From: Tenericutes bacterium 4572_104 | GTDB lineage: Bacteria; Bacillota_I; Bacilli_A; Izemoplasmatales; UBA5603 | Direction: 5' to 3' | Assembly (NCBI GenBank): GCA_002084435.1 | Contig: NBLG01000001.1 | Coordinates: forward strand, 21,859-85,858 | Length of the DNA stretch: 64,000 bases | Part shown: one piece after another, positions 8,204-17,970 of the stretch | Layout: each line of letters begins with the position of its first letter | Position numbering within the stretch: the first letter of the stretch is position 1 | The notes under the pieces: generated by a model | Seen by the model: only the letters and a program-made list of their open reading frames with translations | Databases searched by the model: none | Told to the model about the DNA's origin: nothing | Made by a program: the position numbers and the translations under genes

Positions 8204-9490
8204 TTAGTACCTCTTTTTAGCTATTTTCTTTTTCTCTTCTTCTACAGCTTTTTTATATTTCTTTTTATAACCGGGTTTAATTTTTTTAGGCCTTTTAACT
8301 TTTCGTTTAGCTTGATAATCGAGTTCATTTTCTTTCCATTCTCGACTACGCCTACTATTTCTTACAACTGCATCTTTAAATTCATTATTAACAATTGTTT
8401 TATAAACGCTTTTAATTCCTTTAGATTCTAATCTATCTAAATATTTATTATCATCAAATTCATATAACGAAATAGCCATTCCAGAAAAATCCATTCTTCC
8501 AGTTCTACCAGTTCTATGGATATAAAAATCTATTCTTCTTGGCAATTCGTAGTTTATAATATGACTTATTCCTACAACGTCAATTCCGCGACTAAAAATA
8601 TCTGTTGCGACTATATACTCAAATTCTAAGCGATTAATTCTTTTAAAAAGCTGTTTTCTTTTTCGGTAATCTAAACCTCCATGAATTAAGACAACATTAT
8701 GATTATTTTCTTTCATCCAATTATATACTAATTCAGAAGATTCTTTTGTATTACAAAAGATTACTGCTAAATAAGGATTAATAGCGGAAATTATTTTTTT
8801 TAGACCAATGAATCTATCTTGTTCTTTAGTTTTTATAAAGAAATGTTCAATGTTTTTACTAGAAATATTATTTGGATGAATTGAAATAATTTCCGGTTTA
8901 TATAGATATTTTTTCAAAAAGAGTTTTAAGTGCTTAGGTATTGTCGCAGAAAATACCGCTTTAGTAGAATCTTTTTGAATTATATTAAATAAACCTTCAA
9001 GTTCTTCTTGAAAATTCTGTTCTAAAGTCATATCGGCTTCATCTATTATAAAATACTTTGAAGTATATGCTTTTAAAAGATTTTCTTTGATGACTAAATC
9101 ATAAATCCTACCTGGAGTGCCTATGGCAATAAGAGGTTGTCTTTTTCTTAAAGATTCCATTTTTTGAATACGGTCAACTCCTCCTATAAATAAATCAATT
9201 TGAATTGATTTATCAAAATATGAGGCAACCTCTAAAGAAAATTGATATATTTGATTAGCTAAATCTCTAGTTGGAGCGATAATTAAAGCTTGAACTGATT
9301 TTTCATCAATATTTAATTTATCAAAAATAGGCAATAAAAAAGCATGGGTTTTACCTGAACCCGTGTTAGCTTCTACTATACAATCTTTATTTTTCTCAAG
9401 CAAAGGAATCACGCGTTTTTGAACATCAGTAAGTTCAGTAAACCCCATAGCTTTCAATGCTTTGTTTATATGTTCATTATTAAAATCCAT
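8204..9490 (-). CDS. cshB: DEAD-box RNA helicase, CshB-like
   Basis: ATP-dependent RNA helicase of about 428 aa. All core motifs are visible: N-T-G-S-G-K-T (Walker A), P-T-R-D-L-A, G-T-P-G-R, D-E-A-D, S-A-T, and H-R-T-G-R-T-G-R. After the helicase core a Lys/Arg-rich tail of about 40 residues probably binds RNA, as in CshB, a cold-shock helicase. A longer frame starts at TTG 9499, but the AAAGGG site is only two bases from it and ten from ATG 9490, so 9490 is preferred. The CshB name rests on size and tail rather than a diagnostic motif. Confidence 0.88.
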   Translation of the reverse strand: MDFNNEHINKALKAMGFTELTDVQKRVIPLLEKNKDCIVEANTGSGKTHAFLLPIFDKLNIDEKSVQALIIAPTRDLANQIYQFSLEVASYFDKSIQIDLFIGGVDRIQKMESLRKRQPLIAIGTPGRIYDLVIKENLLKAYTSKYFIIDEADMTLEQNFQEELEGLFNIIQKDSTKAVFSATIPKHLKLFLKKYLYKPEIISIHPNNISSKNIEHFFIKTKEQDRFIGLKKIISAINPYLAVIFCNTKESSELVYNWMKENNHNVVLIHGGLDYRKRKQLFKRINRLEFEYIVATDIFSRGIDVVGISHIINYELPRRIDFYIHRTGRTGRMDFSGMAISLYEFDDNKYLDRLESKGIKSVYKTIVNNEFKDAVVRNSRRSREWKENELDYQAKRKVKRPKKIKPGYKKKYKKAVEEEKKKIAKKRY

Positions 9491-9567
9491 CTCAATCAAT
9501 CCCTTTGTAAAAATCTACTTAATATTATATAATATAAAATAACAAATGTAAAACAAAAGAGGTTACC

Positions 9568-10434
9568 ATGAAAGTAATAAGCATAGCTCCAAGAGGTTAT
9601 TGTAAAGGCGTTGTAAAAGCGGTTAATGCGGTTAAAAATGCATTTAACGACCCAAGTGTAGTAAAACCTATATATATATTAGGATATATTGTACATAATA
9701 AATACGTTATTGAAGAGCTGAATGATATGGGAATCATTACTTTAGATGACCGTTTTAAATCTCGTATAGAATTAATTGATGACATTGAAGAAGGAACTGT
9801 TGTTTTAAGTGCTCATGGTACAAATCCTAAGGTAAAACAAAAATTAATTGAAAAGAATATTCCTTTTATTGACGCGACTTGTGAAGATGTAGAAACAACT
9901 TTTTCATTGATTAAGGAATATTCTAATAAAGGTTATTATATTTTCTATATAGGGAAACACAATCATCCAGAGGCGATTGCGGCTATTTCATTATCAAATA
10001 ATATAAGTTTAATTGAAGTTTCTAATGACATTCCTAATGATATTAAAATGCCTATATTCGTTACCAATCAAACAACTTTTAGCAAATTTGAAATAAAAGA
10101 TTTAATAGATAAAATAATTAAACAATATCCAAACACTGTAGTTTCTGAAGAAATATGTAATGCGACTAGCCTGAGACAATCGGCTATTATCAAATATAAC
10201 AAAGGAGTTGACCTCTGTTATATAGTCGGCGATCCTAGAAGTAATAACACGAGGAATTTAGCTATTATAAGTGAGACAATCACAAAGACTAAAACAATTC
10301 AAATTGAAACTGTTAAGGATATTAGTTCTAAAGACTTAGAAAATGTTAAAGTAGTTTCTGTATCAAGTGGGGCTTCAACCCCTAATCATTTAACTCAAGA
10401 GGTTATTGATTACTTAAAAAATTACAGAACCTAA
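9568..10434 (+). CDS. ispH: 4-hydroxy-3-methylbut-2-enyl diphosphate reductase
   Basis: IspH, the last enzyme of the MEP isoprenoid pathway, reduces HMBPP to IPP and DMAPP with a [4Fe-4S] cluster. The 288 aa protein has all three cluster cysteines: Cys12 in P-R-G-Y-C, one in D-A-T-C-E-D-V near residue 107, and one in E-E-I-C-N-A-T near residue 198. A-H-G and the catalytic Glu/His neighbourhood are intact. An AAGAGGT ribosome site precedes the ATG. It is divergent from the helicase gene. Together with dxs at 12421-14259 it indicates a working MEP route; the intermediate genes are outside this window. Confidence 0.95.
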   Translation: MKVISIAPRGYCKGVVKAVNAVKNAFNDPSVVKPIYILGYIVHNKYVIEELNDMGIITLDDRFKSRIELIDDIEEGTVVLSAHGTNPKVKQKLIEKNIPFIDATCEDVETTFSLIKEYSNKGYYIFYIGKHNHPEAIAAISLSNNISLIEVSNDIPNDIKMPIFVTNQTTFSKFEIKDLIDKIIKQYPNTVVSEEICNATSLRQSAIIKYNKGVDLCYIVGDPRSNNTRNLAIISETITKTKTIQIETVKDISSKDLENVKVVSVSSGASTPNHLTQEVIDYLKNYRT

Positions 10435-10505
10435 AATTAACACTTTATTTTTCAAGCTATTTAGTTTATAATATATTGAGTGATAAATATTTAGGAGTGA
10501 AAACT

Positions 10506-10691
10506 ATGGCAAAGTCTAAAGTACGCAAACCAAAAAAGAGCAACCAATATGAAGGAAATATTGAAGGAAGAGCCTTCAATCCAACAAAGAGTAGAGTTGG
10601 TAGAATCATTATTTTAATCCTTGCGTTAGGAATGATTCTAGGATTATTTATATCAGCTATTATTGGAGCTATTAATGTATTAGAAGGATAA
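10506..10691 (+). CDS. Small single-span membrane protein, unknown function
   Basis: A 61-aa protein with a strongly basic N-terminal half (MAKSKVRKPKK and more Arg/Lys up to residue 40), then one hydrophobic segment from about residue 42 to 58. The positive-inside rule puts the N-terminus in the cytoplasm. Topology resembles DUF4044-like small proteins but I cannot make a family call. AGGAGTGA ends seven bases before the ATG, which decides this start over an upstream in-frame GTG at 10476. TTTATAATAT upstream could be a -10 region. It is followed by a strong terminator shared with recN. Confidence 0.7.
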   Translation: MAKSKVRKPKKSNQYEGNIEGRAFNPTKSRVGRIIILILALGMILGLFISAIIGAINVLEG

Positions 10692-10692
10692 T

Positions 10693-10725
10693 AAAAAGAT
10701 GACTTTTTAAAAATCATCTTTTTTT
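10693..10725. terminator. Two-way terminator between the small membrane protein gene and recN
   Basis: Perfect arms AAAAAGATGA (10693-10702) and TCATCTTTTT (10714-10723), followed by T's on the plus strand and preceded by A's that give a T-run on the minus strand. The recN stop codon sits at its right edge. Confidence 0.85.
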
Positions 10726-12404
10726 TATCCTGAAATTAGTAATTCCTTAGCACTTTCAATAGAAGCTTCACTTATTTTACCAGTACTTATCATTTTAGCT
10801 ATTTCTAGAACTCTTTCTTCATAATTCAAATAGGATACAGTTATTTTAGTGGAATTATCAATTATTTTTTTCTTAACTGAAATATGATGAGTTCCTGTGG
10901 CTACTACTTGAGGAATATGAGTAATAGATATTACTTGGCATATTTTAGCTATTTCTTGAATCTTATTTGCGATTTGTTTTGCAATATAACCACTAATTCC
11001 TGTATCAATCTCATCAAATATAATTGTAGAAATTTGGTTACTCCTAACAAAAATAGATTTAAAGGCTAACATCACTCTGCTCATTTCCCCACCAGAAGCG
11101 GTTTTTGATAATGGTTTTAATGGTTGGCCTAAATTAGTTGATATATAGAAGTCTATCCTATCAATACCGTTTTCTTTAAACAATGAATCATCTAATTCGT
11201 CTTTAGGTAGCGCTTCATCAAAACGAATTTCAAAATCAGCGTTTAAAATAACCAAATCACGAAGGGTTTCTTTAATCTCTTTCGTGATTTTTTTTGCGAG
11301 ATCTTTTCTAAAGCTTCTCAATTTTAAAGCATCACTTAATAATTGCTCATATTTTTGTTTTACTAGGGTATGTTGTTCTAAGATTATTTCATCATAATTA
11401 TTAGCTTTTTCAACTTCTTCTTCGAGAAAAGCTTGATATTTAATTAATTCCTTAATCGATTTATTGTATTTTGATTTTATTTTTTCTAAAGAATTTAATC
11501 TAATTATTAACTCATCGTAATCAGCTTGATTATATTCCAAATTTTCTAATTTGTCCGTAAGTGATTGTTGAATATCACTTAATTCATAGTAAACATCGTT
11601 TAATCTCTCTGAAAGAGATTTAAAATCTGAAGATGTAGCAGAGATTGAATCTAAATCATTTTTAAGCATATAGATTCTATCCAATAATTCTCCCTCATTC
11701 ATGCTGGAATTAAATGTTTCTAAGACTGTGTTTATCTTATCAACGTTTTCTAGAAGATTAATCTTTTCATTTAAAGATTCTTCTTCATCTAATTCAAGGC
11801 ATAAATTACTTAGTTCATTTAATTGAAATTGATAGAGATCAAGTTGAGCCAATGTATCTTCTTTTTCTTGTAATAATTTGTAATAATTAGATAGTTCTTT
11901 TTTATAATTATTAAGACTATCTTTGTAATCTGATATATATGTCTTTGTTTTTTCTTTGCGAAAATTATCTACCAATGATAAATAATTTTCAGGGTTTATT
12001 AATTTAGATGTATCAAATTGAGAATGAATATCAGCTAAATATAGAGCTAATTCTTTTAAAACTTTAATCGATGTGTTTTGATTATTAATCTTAATAATAT
12101 TGCGATTATCCTTAGATATAATTCTTGAAATTACAATTTCTTCATCAAAATCAATTTCATACTTTTTCAAAATATTTTTAATTTTTCTATTATCTAAAAC
12201 AAATGTTCCGATAACTTCTGCGCTGTTTTTAGAAGAAGAAATCATTTCTTTAGAAGCTCTTTCACCTAATAATAATAAAATAGCATCTACGATTATACTT
12301 TTACCAGCACCTGTTTCACCAGTTAAAACAGTCATACCATTATATAGGTCTAATTCTAATTTATCAATTATCGCATAATTTTTAATGCTTAAATGTTTTA
12401 ACAA
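10725..12404 (-). CDS. recN: DNA repair protein RecN
   Basis: SMC-like ATPase of 559 aa acting early in double-strand break repair. Walker A is G-E-T-G-A-G-K-S near residue 30, the ABC signature area reads A-S-G-G-E-M-S-R-V near residue 430, and Walker B ends in F-D-E-I-D-T-G. About 300 residues of Leu/Lys/Glu-rich coiled coil lie between. The start is a TTG with a GGTGA site six bases upstream; no ATG fits. It lies 16 bases after dxs; in Bacillus recN follows dxs with tlyA and argR between, and those two are absent here. Confidence 0.94.
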   Translation of the reverse strand: MLKHLSIKNYAIIDKLELDLYNGMTVLTGETGAGKSIIVDAILLLLGERASKEMISSSKNSAEVIGTFVLDNRKIKNILKKYEIDFDEEIVISRIISKDNRNIIKINNQNTSIKVLKELALYLADIHSQFDTSKLINPENYLSLVDNFRKEKTKTYISDYKDSLNNYKKELSNYYKLLQEKEDTLAQLDLYQFQLNELSNLCLELDEEESLNEKINLLENVDKINTVLETFNSSMNEGELLDRIYMLKNDLDSISATSSDFKSLSERLNDVYYELSDIQQSLTDKLENLEYNQADYDELIIRLNSLEKIKSKYNKSIKELIKYQAFLEEEVEKANNYDEIILEQHTLVKQKYEQLLSDALKLRSFRKDLAKKITKEIKETLRDLVILNADFEIRFDEALPKDELDDSLFKENGIDRIDFYISTNLGQPLKPLSKTASGGEMSRVMLAFKSIFVRSNQISTIIFDEIDTGISGYIAKQIANKIQEIAKICQVISITHIPQVVATGTHHISVKKKIIDNSTKITVSYLNYEERVLEIAKMISTGKISEASIESAKELLISG

Positions 12405-12420
12405 ACTGTCTCACCCCAAA

Positions 12421-14259
12421 TTAGAGAATTTTATTGATAATTTGTTCAGTTGATAATCCGTATTTTTCGTATATTTCTTCTTTGCTTCCCTGTTGGATAA
12501 ATTCATCAGGTAGACCAATGATTCTTAATTTAGATACAGGTAAGTCATTCTTTTGTGCGAATTCAAATATAGCTGACCCTAGTCCTGAAATATAAGTTAC
12601 ATCTTCTAAAACATAGGTAGGCAAACTAGATTTAAGAATTTTGGAAACTGTCTCTTCATCTAAAGGTTTAATAAATAGAGCATTATATAGATTAACAGGA
12701 AGTTTATTTTTAAATATATAAGATTTCATCCTTTGGAAATTATCTCCATAAGCTATTAGATTAACTTTTGCATTTTGATTAAATTCATGCCACAAAGGTT
12801 TAGTAATCTTAGAAGTTTCAATTAAATCTTGACGTAAAGTATTGCCTCTAGCATAGCGTATAGCTACACTGTGACGCGCATAATTAAATGCGTAATCAAG
12901 CAATTGTTTAGCTTCTAACATATTAGAAGGTTGAACTATTTCAATGTTTGGTATATGGCGTAAATAAGCGATATCATAAAGGCCTTGGTGAGTTTCACCA
13001 TCGCCTCCTACAATTCCAGATCTGTCAATTCCAAAGACAACTTTAATGTCTTGCCTTGCAAGGTCATGTAATATTTGATCATAAGCTCTTTGTAGGAAAG
13101 ATGAATAAATAGGAATATATATCTGCATATTATTTAAAGCTAAAGCAGCTGAAAAACATACTGAGAATGACTCACAAATACCTACATCAATGATTCTATC
13201 AGGGTATTTTTTTTCAAATTCTAAAAGGCTTGACCCATAAATCATAGCGGGAATAATGACTCTGAAGTTATCATTATTCTTTGCGTAATCTTCAATCAAT
13301 TCACTAAATATACTACTCCAAGAAGCCATGTTTTCTGGTATTTTGTTTAAGAATTCACCTGTTTTTATATCAAATGGTCCAACTCCATGCCAAGCACCTA
13401 AATTATCTTCTTCAGCTGGTAAATAACCTTTACCTTTTTTCGTAACTATATGAATAACAATTGGTTGAGATTTTCTTTTCGCAATAGTTAAAAATTTAAT
13501 CAATGTTTTTATATCATGTCCATCGATTGGTCCATAATAAGAATACCCAAATTGATCAAATAAGGAAATATTATTAGCAAAGCCTCTAATCATATTAGAT
13601 AATCTAACCTTTAAGTTATATAAAAATTTAGGGAATCTAGCTTTTGATTTTGTGGCTCTTAGATACATCTTAGAAGATCTAAGATTGTTTAAAAGTTTTG
13701 ACATTCTACCAACATTTTTAGAAATACTCATTTCATTATCATTTAAGATAATAATTGGCGCTAAGCCTTTGCAATGTCCTAGATAATTAAGAGCTTCATA
13801 AGCTAGTCCTGAATTCAGCGAGCCATCTCCAACGATAGCTATATTGCGGTTTTTTTCACCTGAAGCTACTCTTGCAGTTTCAAAACCAGCTAGAGCTGCT
13901 ATTGCGGTTGAAGAGTGACCTGCTTCCCACACATCATGAATTGATTCAGAGCGTTTTTGATATCCTGAAAGGCCATTAAATTTTCTTAAGGTTGAAAAGT
14001 ATTTAGCTCTTCCAGTTAATATTTTATGTACATAAGTTTGATGTCCCACATCAAAGATAAATTTATCTTTAGGAGAATCAAATACCTTATGCAATGCTAT
14101 AGTAAGTTCAACCACTCCTAAATTAGGACTTAAATGTCCACCAGTTTTAGAAATGTTTTCTATCAAAAAACTACGAATTTCACAAGCTAATTCGTTTAAT
14201 TCTTCAATACTTAGTTTTTTTATGAATTCTGGGCTCTGTATCTCAAGTAAATTCATCAT
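12421..14259 (-). CDS. dxs: 1-deoxy-D-xylulose-5-phosphate synthase
   Basis: First enzyme of the MEP isoprenoid pathway, condensing pyruvate and glyceraldehyde 3-phosphate with thiamine diphosphate. The 612-aa protein has F-D-V-G-H-Q-T-Y, the thiamine-binding G-D-G...N-D-N-E block near residues 143-174, A-W-H-G-V-G-P-F-D, and the transketolase-like D-R-S-G-I-V-G-G-D-G-E-T-H-Q-G-L motif. The thiamine block reads G-D-G-S-L-N-S-G where many relatives have G-D-G-A-L-T-G-G. Two adjacent ATGs (14259 and 14256) could start it. ispA, usually between xseB and dxs in Bacillus, is missing here. Confidence 0.95.
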   Translation of the reverse strand: MMNLLEIQSPEFIKKLSIEELNELACEIRSFLIENISKTGGHLSPNLGVVELTIALHKVFDSPKDKFIFDVGHQTYVHKILTGRAKYFSTLRKFNGLSGYQKRSESIHDVWEAGHSSTAIAALAGFETARVASGEKNRNIAIVGDGSLNSGLAYEALNYLGHCKGLAPIIILNDNEMSISKNVGRMSKLLNNLRSSKMYLRATKSKARFPKFLYNLKVRLSNMIRGFANNISLFDQFGYSYYGPIDGHDIKTLIKFLTIAKRKSQPIVIHIVTKKGKGYLPAEEDNLGAWHGVGPFDIKTGEFLNKIPENMASWSSIFSELIEDYAKNNDNFRVIIPAMIYGSSLLEFEKKYPDRIIDVGICESFSVCFSAALALNNMQIYIPIYSSFLQRAYDQILHDLARQDIKVVFGIDRSGIVGGDGETHQGLYDIAYLRHIPNIEIVQPSNMLEAKQLLDYAFNYARHSVAIRYARGNTLRQDLIETSKITKPLWHEFNQNAKVNLIAYGDNFQRMKSYIFKNKLPVNLYNALFIKPLDEETVSKILKSSLPTYVLEDVTYISGLGSAIFEFAQKNDLPVSKLRIIGLPDEFIQQGSKEEIYEKYGLSTEQIINKIL

Positions 14260-14267
14260 ATCACCAT

Positions 14268-14477
14268 TTATTTATTAAATTCTTCTAAGCCGTTTTCAGT
14301 TCTTAATTCAAGAATAGCTTTCTCTGCTTCTTCTAATTCTTGATGGCATTCTTTAGCTAAAGTAATACCTTTTTTGTATAGTTTAACTGATTCATCTAAA
14401 GAGTTATCTCCAGATTCAAGTTTTTTAATTAGCTCCTCTAATTCTTTCATCTTTTCTTCAAAAGTTAATTCTTTCAT
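14268..14477 (-). CDS. xseB: Exodeoxyribonuclease VII small subunit
   Basis: XseB (69 aa) pairs with XseA to form exonuclease VII, which degrades single-stranded DNA. It has the typical short two-helix form opening with L-T-F-E-E-K-M-K-E-L-E-E-L and ending acidic. Its ATG overlaps the xseA stop (ATGA), the normal coupled arrangement. Nine bases separate it from dxs. Confidence 0.92.
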   Translation of the reverse strand: MKELTFEEKMKELEELIKKLESGDNSLDESVKLYKKGITLAKECHQELEEAEKAILELRTENGLEEFNK

Positions 14478-15748
14478 TTTCTCACTCTTTTCTTTAATAC
14501 GTTACAATCTAATTCTCCATCATAGAAACTCACTGTTATTTTTTTGTCAACTGAAACATCATTGATAGAGTTTTTAATAACATCATCTTGTTTTACAATA
14601 GTATAACCTTTTTTCATAATGCTTAAAGGATTAACTAAATCTAGTTTTTCATTTAAGCGAATGAAGTTATTTCTAGATTCGTTTAAAATAGAAATAATCG
14701 CTTGATTTAAACGTCTATTATTATTTGTTATTGTATTCTTATAGCTTTCAATTTGTTTTCTAGGTTGATATGCATTTAATCTTTCTTCAAGATAAATCAT
14801 CGATAGTTTTTTATTTTCAAATATCTTACTTGGATTTTTAAAATAATTGTTTTCAATTATTTGGCTAAAATGTTTGGCTTTCGATTCTATATATTGATTT
14901 AACAATACTTCCATTCTTCTAATATTATTATCTAAAATTTTGTATATATCTTTTTTGCTTGGAACTGCGAGTTCAGCTGCGTGTGAAGGAGTTGAAGCTC
15001 TTACGTCACTTACAAAATCAGCTATCGTAAAATCCGTTTCATGTCCAACTGCTGATATAATAGGAATTTTCGATGCATAAATACTTCTAGCGACTATCTC
15101 TTCATTAAACCCCCAAAGATCTTCAATAGATCCACCACCACGTCCAATTATTAAAACATCAACTAAATTATCTTTATTAGCTAAATTGATTTGTTTAGAA
15201 ATTGATTCTTTGGCATTAACTCCTTGGACTAATGCAGGATAAATGATTATTTTTACAAGAGGGTATCTGATATTTATAATATTAATAATATCTCTAATAG
15301 CCGCTCCTGTAGGGCTAGTCACAACTCCAATGACTTTAGGGTATTTTGGAATAGGCATTTTATGTTCTTCTTTAAACATACCCATTTCTTCTAATTTAGC
15401 CTTTAATTTTTCATAAGCTAAATAGAGGTTCCCTACTCCATCTAAATCCATTTTGTTTATATATATTTGATAAGTTCCATAGGGCTCATAAACAGATACA
15501 TTGCCTTCAATTATAACCTTATCTCCATCTTTAGGATTAAAATTTAATGATTTTGTATTTGACGCAAACATAATTGCGCTTACTTGACTCTTATCATCTT
15601 TAAGAGTTAAGTATAGATGTCCTCTACTATGGCGTTTAAAATTTGAAATTTCAGCTTTCAATAAAATTTTCTGCAAGTTATCATCTTGGTCAAAACGGTA
15701 TTTTAAATATCTATTTAAAGCTGTAACTGTTAAATAAATTCTTTCCAT
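14474..15748 (-). CDS. xseA: Exodeoxyribonuclease VII large subunit
   Basis: Catalytic subunit of exonuclease VII, 424 aa. It has an N-terminal OB-fold (about residues 1-100) containing R-H-S-R-G-H-L-Y-L-T-L-K-D, then the nuclease domain with V-G-V-V-T-S-P-T-G-A-A-I-R-D, I-I-G-R-G-G-G-S-I-E-D-L-W, and A-V-G-H-E-T-D-F-T-I-A-D. The coiled-coil C-terminal part is shorter than in enterobacteria. It starts on the last base of the nusB stop and overlaps xseB by four bases. Confidence 0.95.
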   Translation of the reverse strand: MERIYLTVTALNRYLKYRFDQDDNLQKILLKAEISNFKRHSRGHLYLTLKDDKSQVSAIMFASNTKSLNFNPKDGDKVIIEGNVSVYEPYGTYQIYINKMDLDGVGNLYLAYEKLKAKLEEMGMFKEEHKMPIPKYPKVIGVVTSPTGAAIRDIINIINIRYPLVKIIIYPALVQGVNAKESISKQINLANKDNLVDVLIIGRGGGSIEDLWGFNEEIVARSIYASKIPIISAVGHETDFTIADFVSDVRASTPSHAAELAVPSKKDIYKILDNNIRRMEVLLNQYIESKAKHFSQIIENNYFKNPSKIFENKKLSMIYLEERLNAYQPRKQIESYKNTITNNNRRLNQAIISILNESRNNFIRLNEKLDLVNPLSIMKKGYTIVKQDDVIKNSINDVSVDKKITVSFYDGELDCNVLKKRVRK

Positions 15749-16119
15749 TATTTCTCCAAACTTTTCCTAATATTATCTAATAACTTATTATTAAACCGCT
15801 TTTGAGAATCATCATCTAGATTAGATAACTTTTTAGTTAAATTAATAGCTTCATTAATAGAGATAGTATCAGGTATAGATGTATATACCATTTCATAAAC
15901 AGAGTTTCTAATTATAGCTAAATCCACGTAATTTAATCTATCTATTGTATATCCTGTTAAATTATCGCTGATAATTTTATCTATTTCATCTATTTTTTTT
16001 AAAATGTCATTATATCTTTCAATAATTTCATCGGTAAAATTTTCTTTTAAATAGTCTCCACCAACAGAAAAAATATACAATAATTGTACTATTTTTTCAC
16101 GAAATTCAGTCCTTTTCAT
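15748..16119 (-). CDS. nusB: Transcription antitermination factor NusB
   Basis: NusB (123 aa) binds boxA RNA with S10 and supports antitermination on rRNA operons. The all-helical fold is recognisable from R-E-K-I-V-Q-L-L-Y near the N-terminus and I-N-E-A-I-N-L-T-K-K-L-S near residue 95. A GTG at 16128 opens a longer frame but lies inside the AGGTGA ribosome site, which fits ATG at 16119. It heads the nusB-xseA-xseB-dxs-recN unit. folD, often between nusB and xseA in Bacillus, is absent. Confidence 0.9.
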   Translation of the reverse strand: MKRTEFREKIVQLLYIFSVGGDYLKENFTDEIIERYNDILKKIDEIDKIISDNLTGYTIDRLNYVDLAIIRNSVYEMVYTSIPDTISINEAINLTKKLSNLDDDSQKRFNNKLLDNIRKSLEK

Positions 16120-16210
16120 ATTGTTCACCTAACTCTCAATTAATAATATTTTATCACAGTTATAACAATATTAAAAGAGATTTAAATTTTCATAAATATT
16201 GTAATAATTA

Positions 16211-17905
16211 TTATAAAATATCTTTAACATAAACATAAGCCTTGTAAGGTTTTAATAAAAAATTATTTTTTAAAGGAACTTCATAACCATTACCATAAAA
16301 ATACTTATATCCAGTTAAATCTATATCCTTTAATGATACAAAAACATCTAGACTTGTAAAATTACTCATTACTAGATATGCTTTGTCTTTACCCTTATTT
16401 ATATAAGAAAAATGTTCTCTATTATCAATATCAATAAAAGATACACTACCAAAGATAATATTTTCCTTGTCTAATTTTCTCTGTTTTAAAATAAATTTAT
16501 AGGTATTAAGAATAGAACTAGGATTATTTAAATCATTTTCTACATTGATTATTTGATAATTATAATTAACTTCCATCCAAGGTTTAACAGTTGAAAAGCC
16601 AGCGTATTTAGAAGAGTTCCACTGCATAGGGCTTCTTGCGCTATCTCTCGACCTATCTCTAAGTGTTTTTATAGCGTCTTCTTTTTTGGCTCCTCTTTTG
16701 ATAAAATTATTATATTCAGTAAAAACTTCCACATCTCTAAAAGATTCTAGATTATTATACAAAACATTTGTCATGCCTATTTCTTCTCCTTGATAGGTAA
16801 TACTAGTTCCAGGCATGAAATACAAAGTTATCGCAAGCATTTTCGCGGATAAAACACGATATTTAGAATCATTACCATAATGGCTTACAATTCTAGGGTG
16901 ATCGTGGTTATGCCAATATATTAAATTCCATCCCAATCCATCTAATATATTATACCAATGATTGAAACTCTTCTTGATTTCATCTACTCTAAGTTTTCCT
17001 TTACCCCATTTTCCTAAGAATATACCGTTTGAGTCATCAGTATCAGCCCAAACATGACCAAAATGTATCAAAAGATTAAACTCATGGGAATCATAACCCA
17101 CATATTTTAAAGCTTGAGATTTAGTAGCTCCACCTGATTCTCCTATAATTAATAGGTCATTCGGAATAAATAATTCTTCAGCTAATTCTTTTATATATTC
17201 GTGATGTTTTTCTAATCCAGAAAAGTGATTATATCCAGGATAATCATCAATAAAATCCCAATCCTTTTCTAGATGATTAGCAGCATCAATTCTAAAACCA
17301 TCAACTCCATTTTCTATCCAAAATTTAATAATTTTTTTCATTTCCTGTCTTACATCTTTGTTTCGCCAGTTTAAATCCGGCATTTTTTTAGAAAAAATAT
17401 GCAAGTAATATTCATCTACTTCTTGAATATAATCCCAAGCAGGGCCTCCAAACCAACTCAACCACCTTGTAGGTGGTATTCTTTCTGATTTATCATTATA
17501 TTTTGGTTTTTGCCAAATATAATAATTATGATATTTTTTGTATTTAGGATGATTTGGATTAGAAGCAATTTTAAACCAAGGATGTTCATCTGAAGTGTGA
17601 TTTAAGACTAAATCACAGATTATTTTTATATCTAGTTCATGTGCTTTTTTTATTAGATTTTTAAAATCCTTCAAAGTTCCAAAATCCTTTGAAACCTTAT
17701 AATAATCACTTACATCATATCCATTATCATCCATAGGTGATTCGTAATGAGGTGATATCCAAATTGTGTCACATCCAATATCTTTTATGTAATCAAGCTT
17801 CATTGTTAATCCAGGAATATCTCCTAAACCATCATTATTTCCATCATAAAAGCTTTTTAATGTAACTTGATATATATTTGTATACTTCCACCAATCGTTT
17901 CTCAT
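16211..17905 (-). CDS. GH13 alpha-glucosidase (oligo-1,6-glucosidase / trehalose-6-phosphate hydrolase type)
   Basis: Cytoplasmic glycoside hydrolase of family 13, about 564 aa. The four conserved regions are visible: D-L-V-L-N-H-T-S, G-F-R-I-D-A-A (nucleophile Asp), I-I-G-E-S-G-G (acid/base Glu) and H-N-H-D-H-P-R (transition-state Asp). The last usually reads N-H-D-Q-P-R or N-H-D-L-P-R, so His is unusual. The opening W-W-K...Y-Q-V-T-L-K-S-F-Y-D-G-N-N-D-G-L-G-D is typical of the group that cleaves isomaltose, dextran oligomers or trehalose 6-phosphate; substrate cannot be chosen. AGGAG lies eight bases before ATG 17905, overriding the GTG at 17914. No sugar transporter is adjacent. Confidence 0.88.
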   Translation of the reverse strand: MRNDWWKYTNIYQVTLKSFYDGNNDGLGDIPGLTMKLDYIKDIGCDTIWISPHYESPMDDNGYDVSDYYKVSKDFGTLKDFKNLIKKAHELDIKIICDLVLNHTSDEHPWFKIASNPNHPKYKKYHNYYIWQKPKYNDKSERIPPTRWLSWFGGPAWDYIQEVDEYYLHIFSKKMPDLNWRNKDVRQEMKKIIKFWIENGVDGFRIDAANHLEKDWDFIDDYPGYNHFSGLEKHHEYIKELAEELFIPNDLLIIGESGGATKSQALKYVGYDSHEFNLLIHFGHVWADTDDSNGIFLGKWGKGKLRVDEIKKSFNHWYNILDGLGWNLIYWHNHDHPRIVSHYGNDSKYRVLSAKMLAITLYFMPGTSITYQGEEIGMTNVLYNNLESFRDVEVFTEYNNFIKRGAKKEDAIKTLRDRSRDSARSPMQWNSSKYAGFSTVKPWMEVNYNYQIINVENDLNNPSSILNTYKFILKQRKLDKENIIFGSVSFIDIDNREHFSYINKGKDKAYLVMSNFTSLDVFVSLKDIDLTGYKYFYGNGYEVPLKNNFLLKPYKAYVYVKDIL

Positions 17906-17970
17906 TGTAAACACTCCTGTATCTTTAACTTCTCCATATTATAGCATATACCTAAAACTATAACTTAAAA

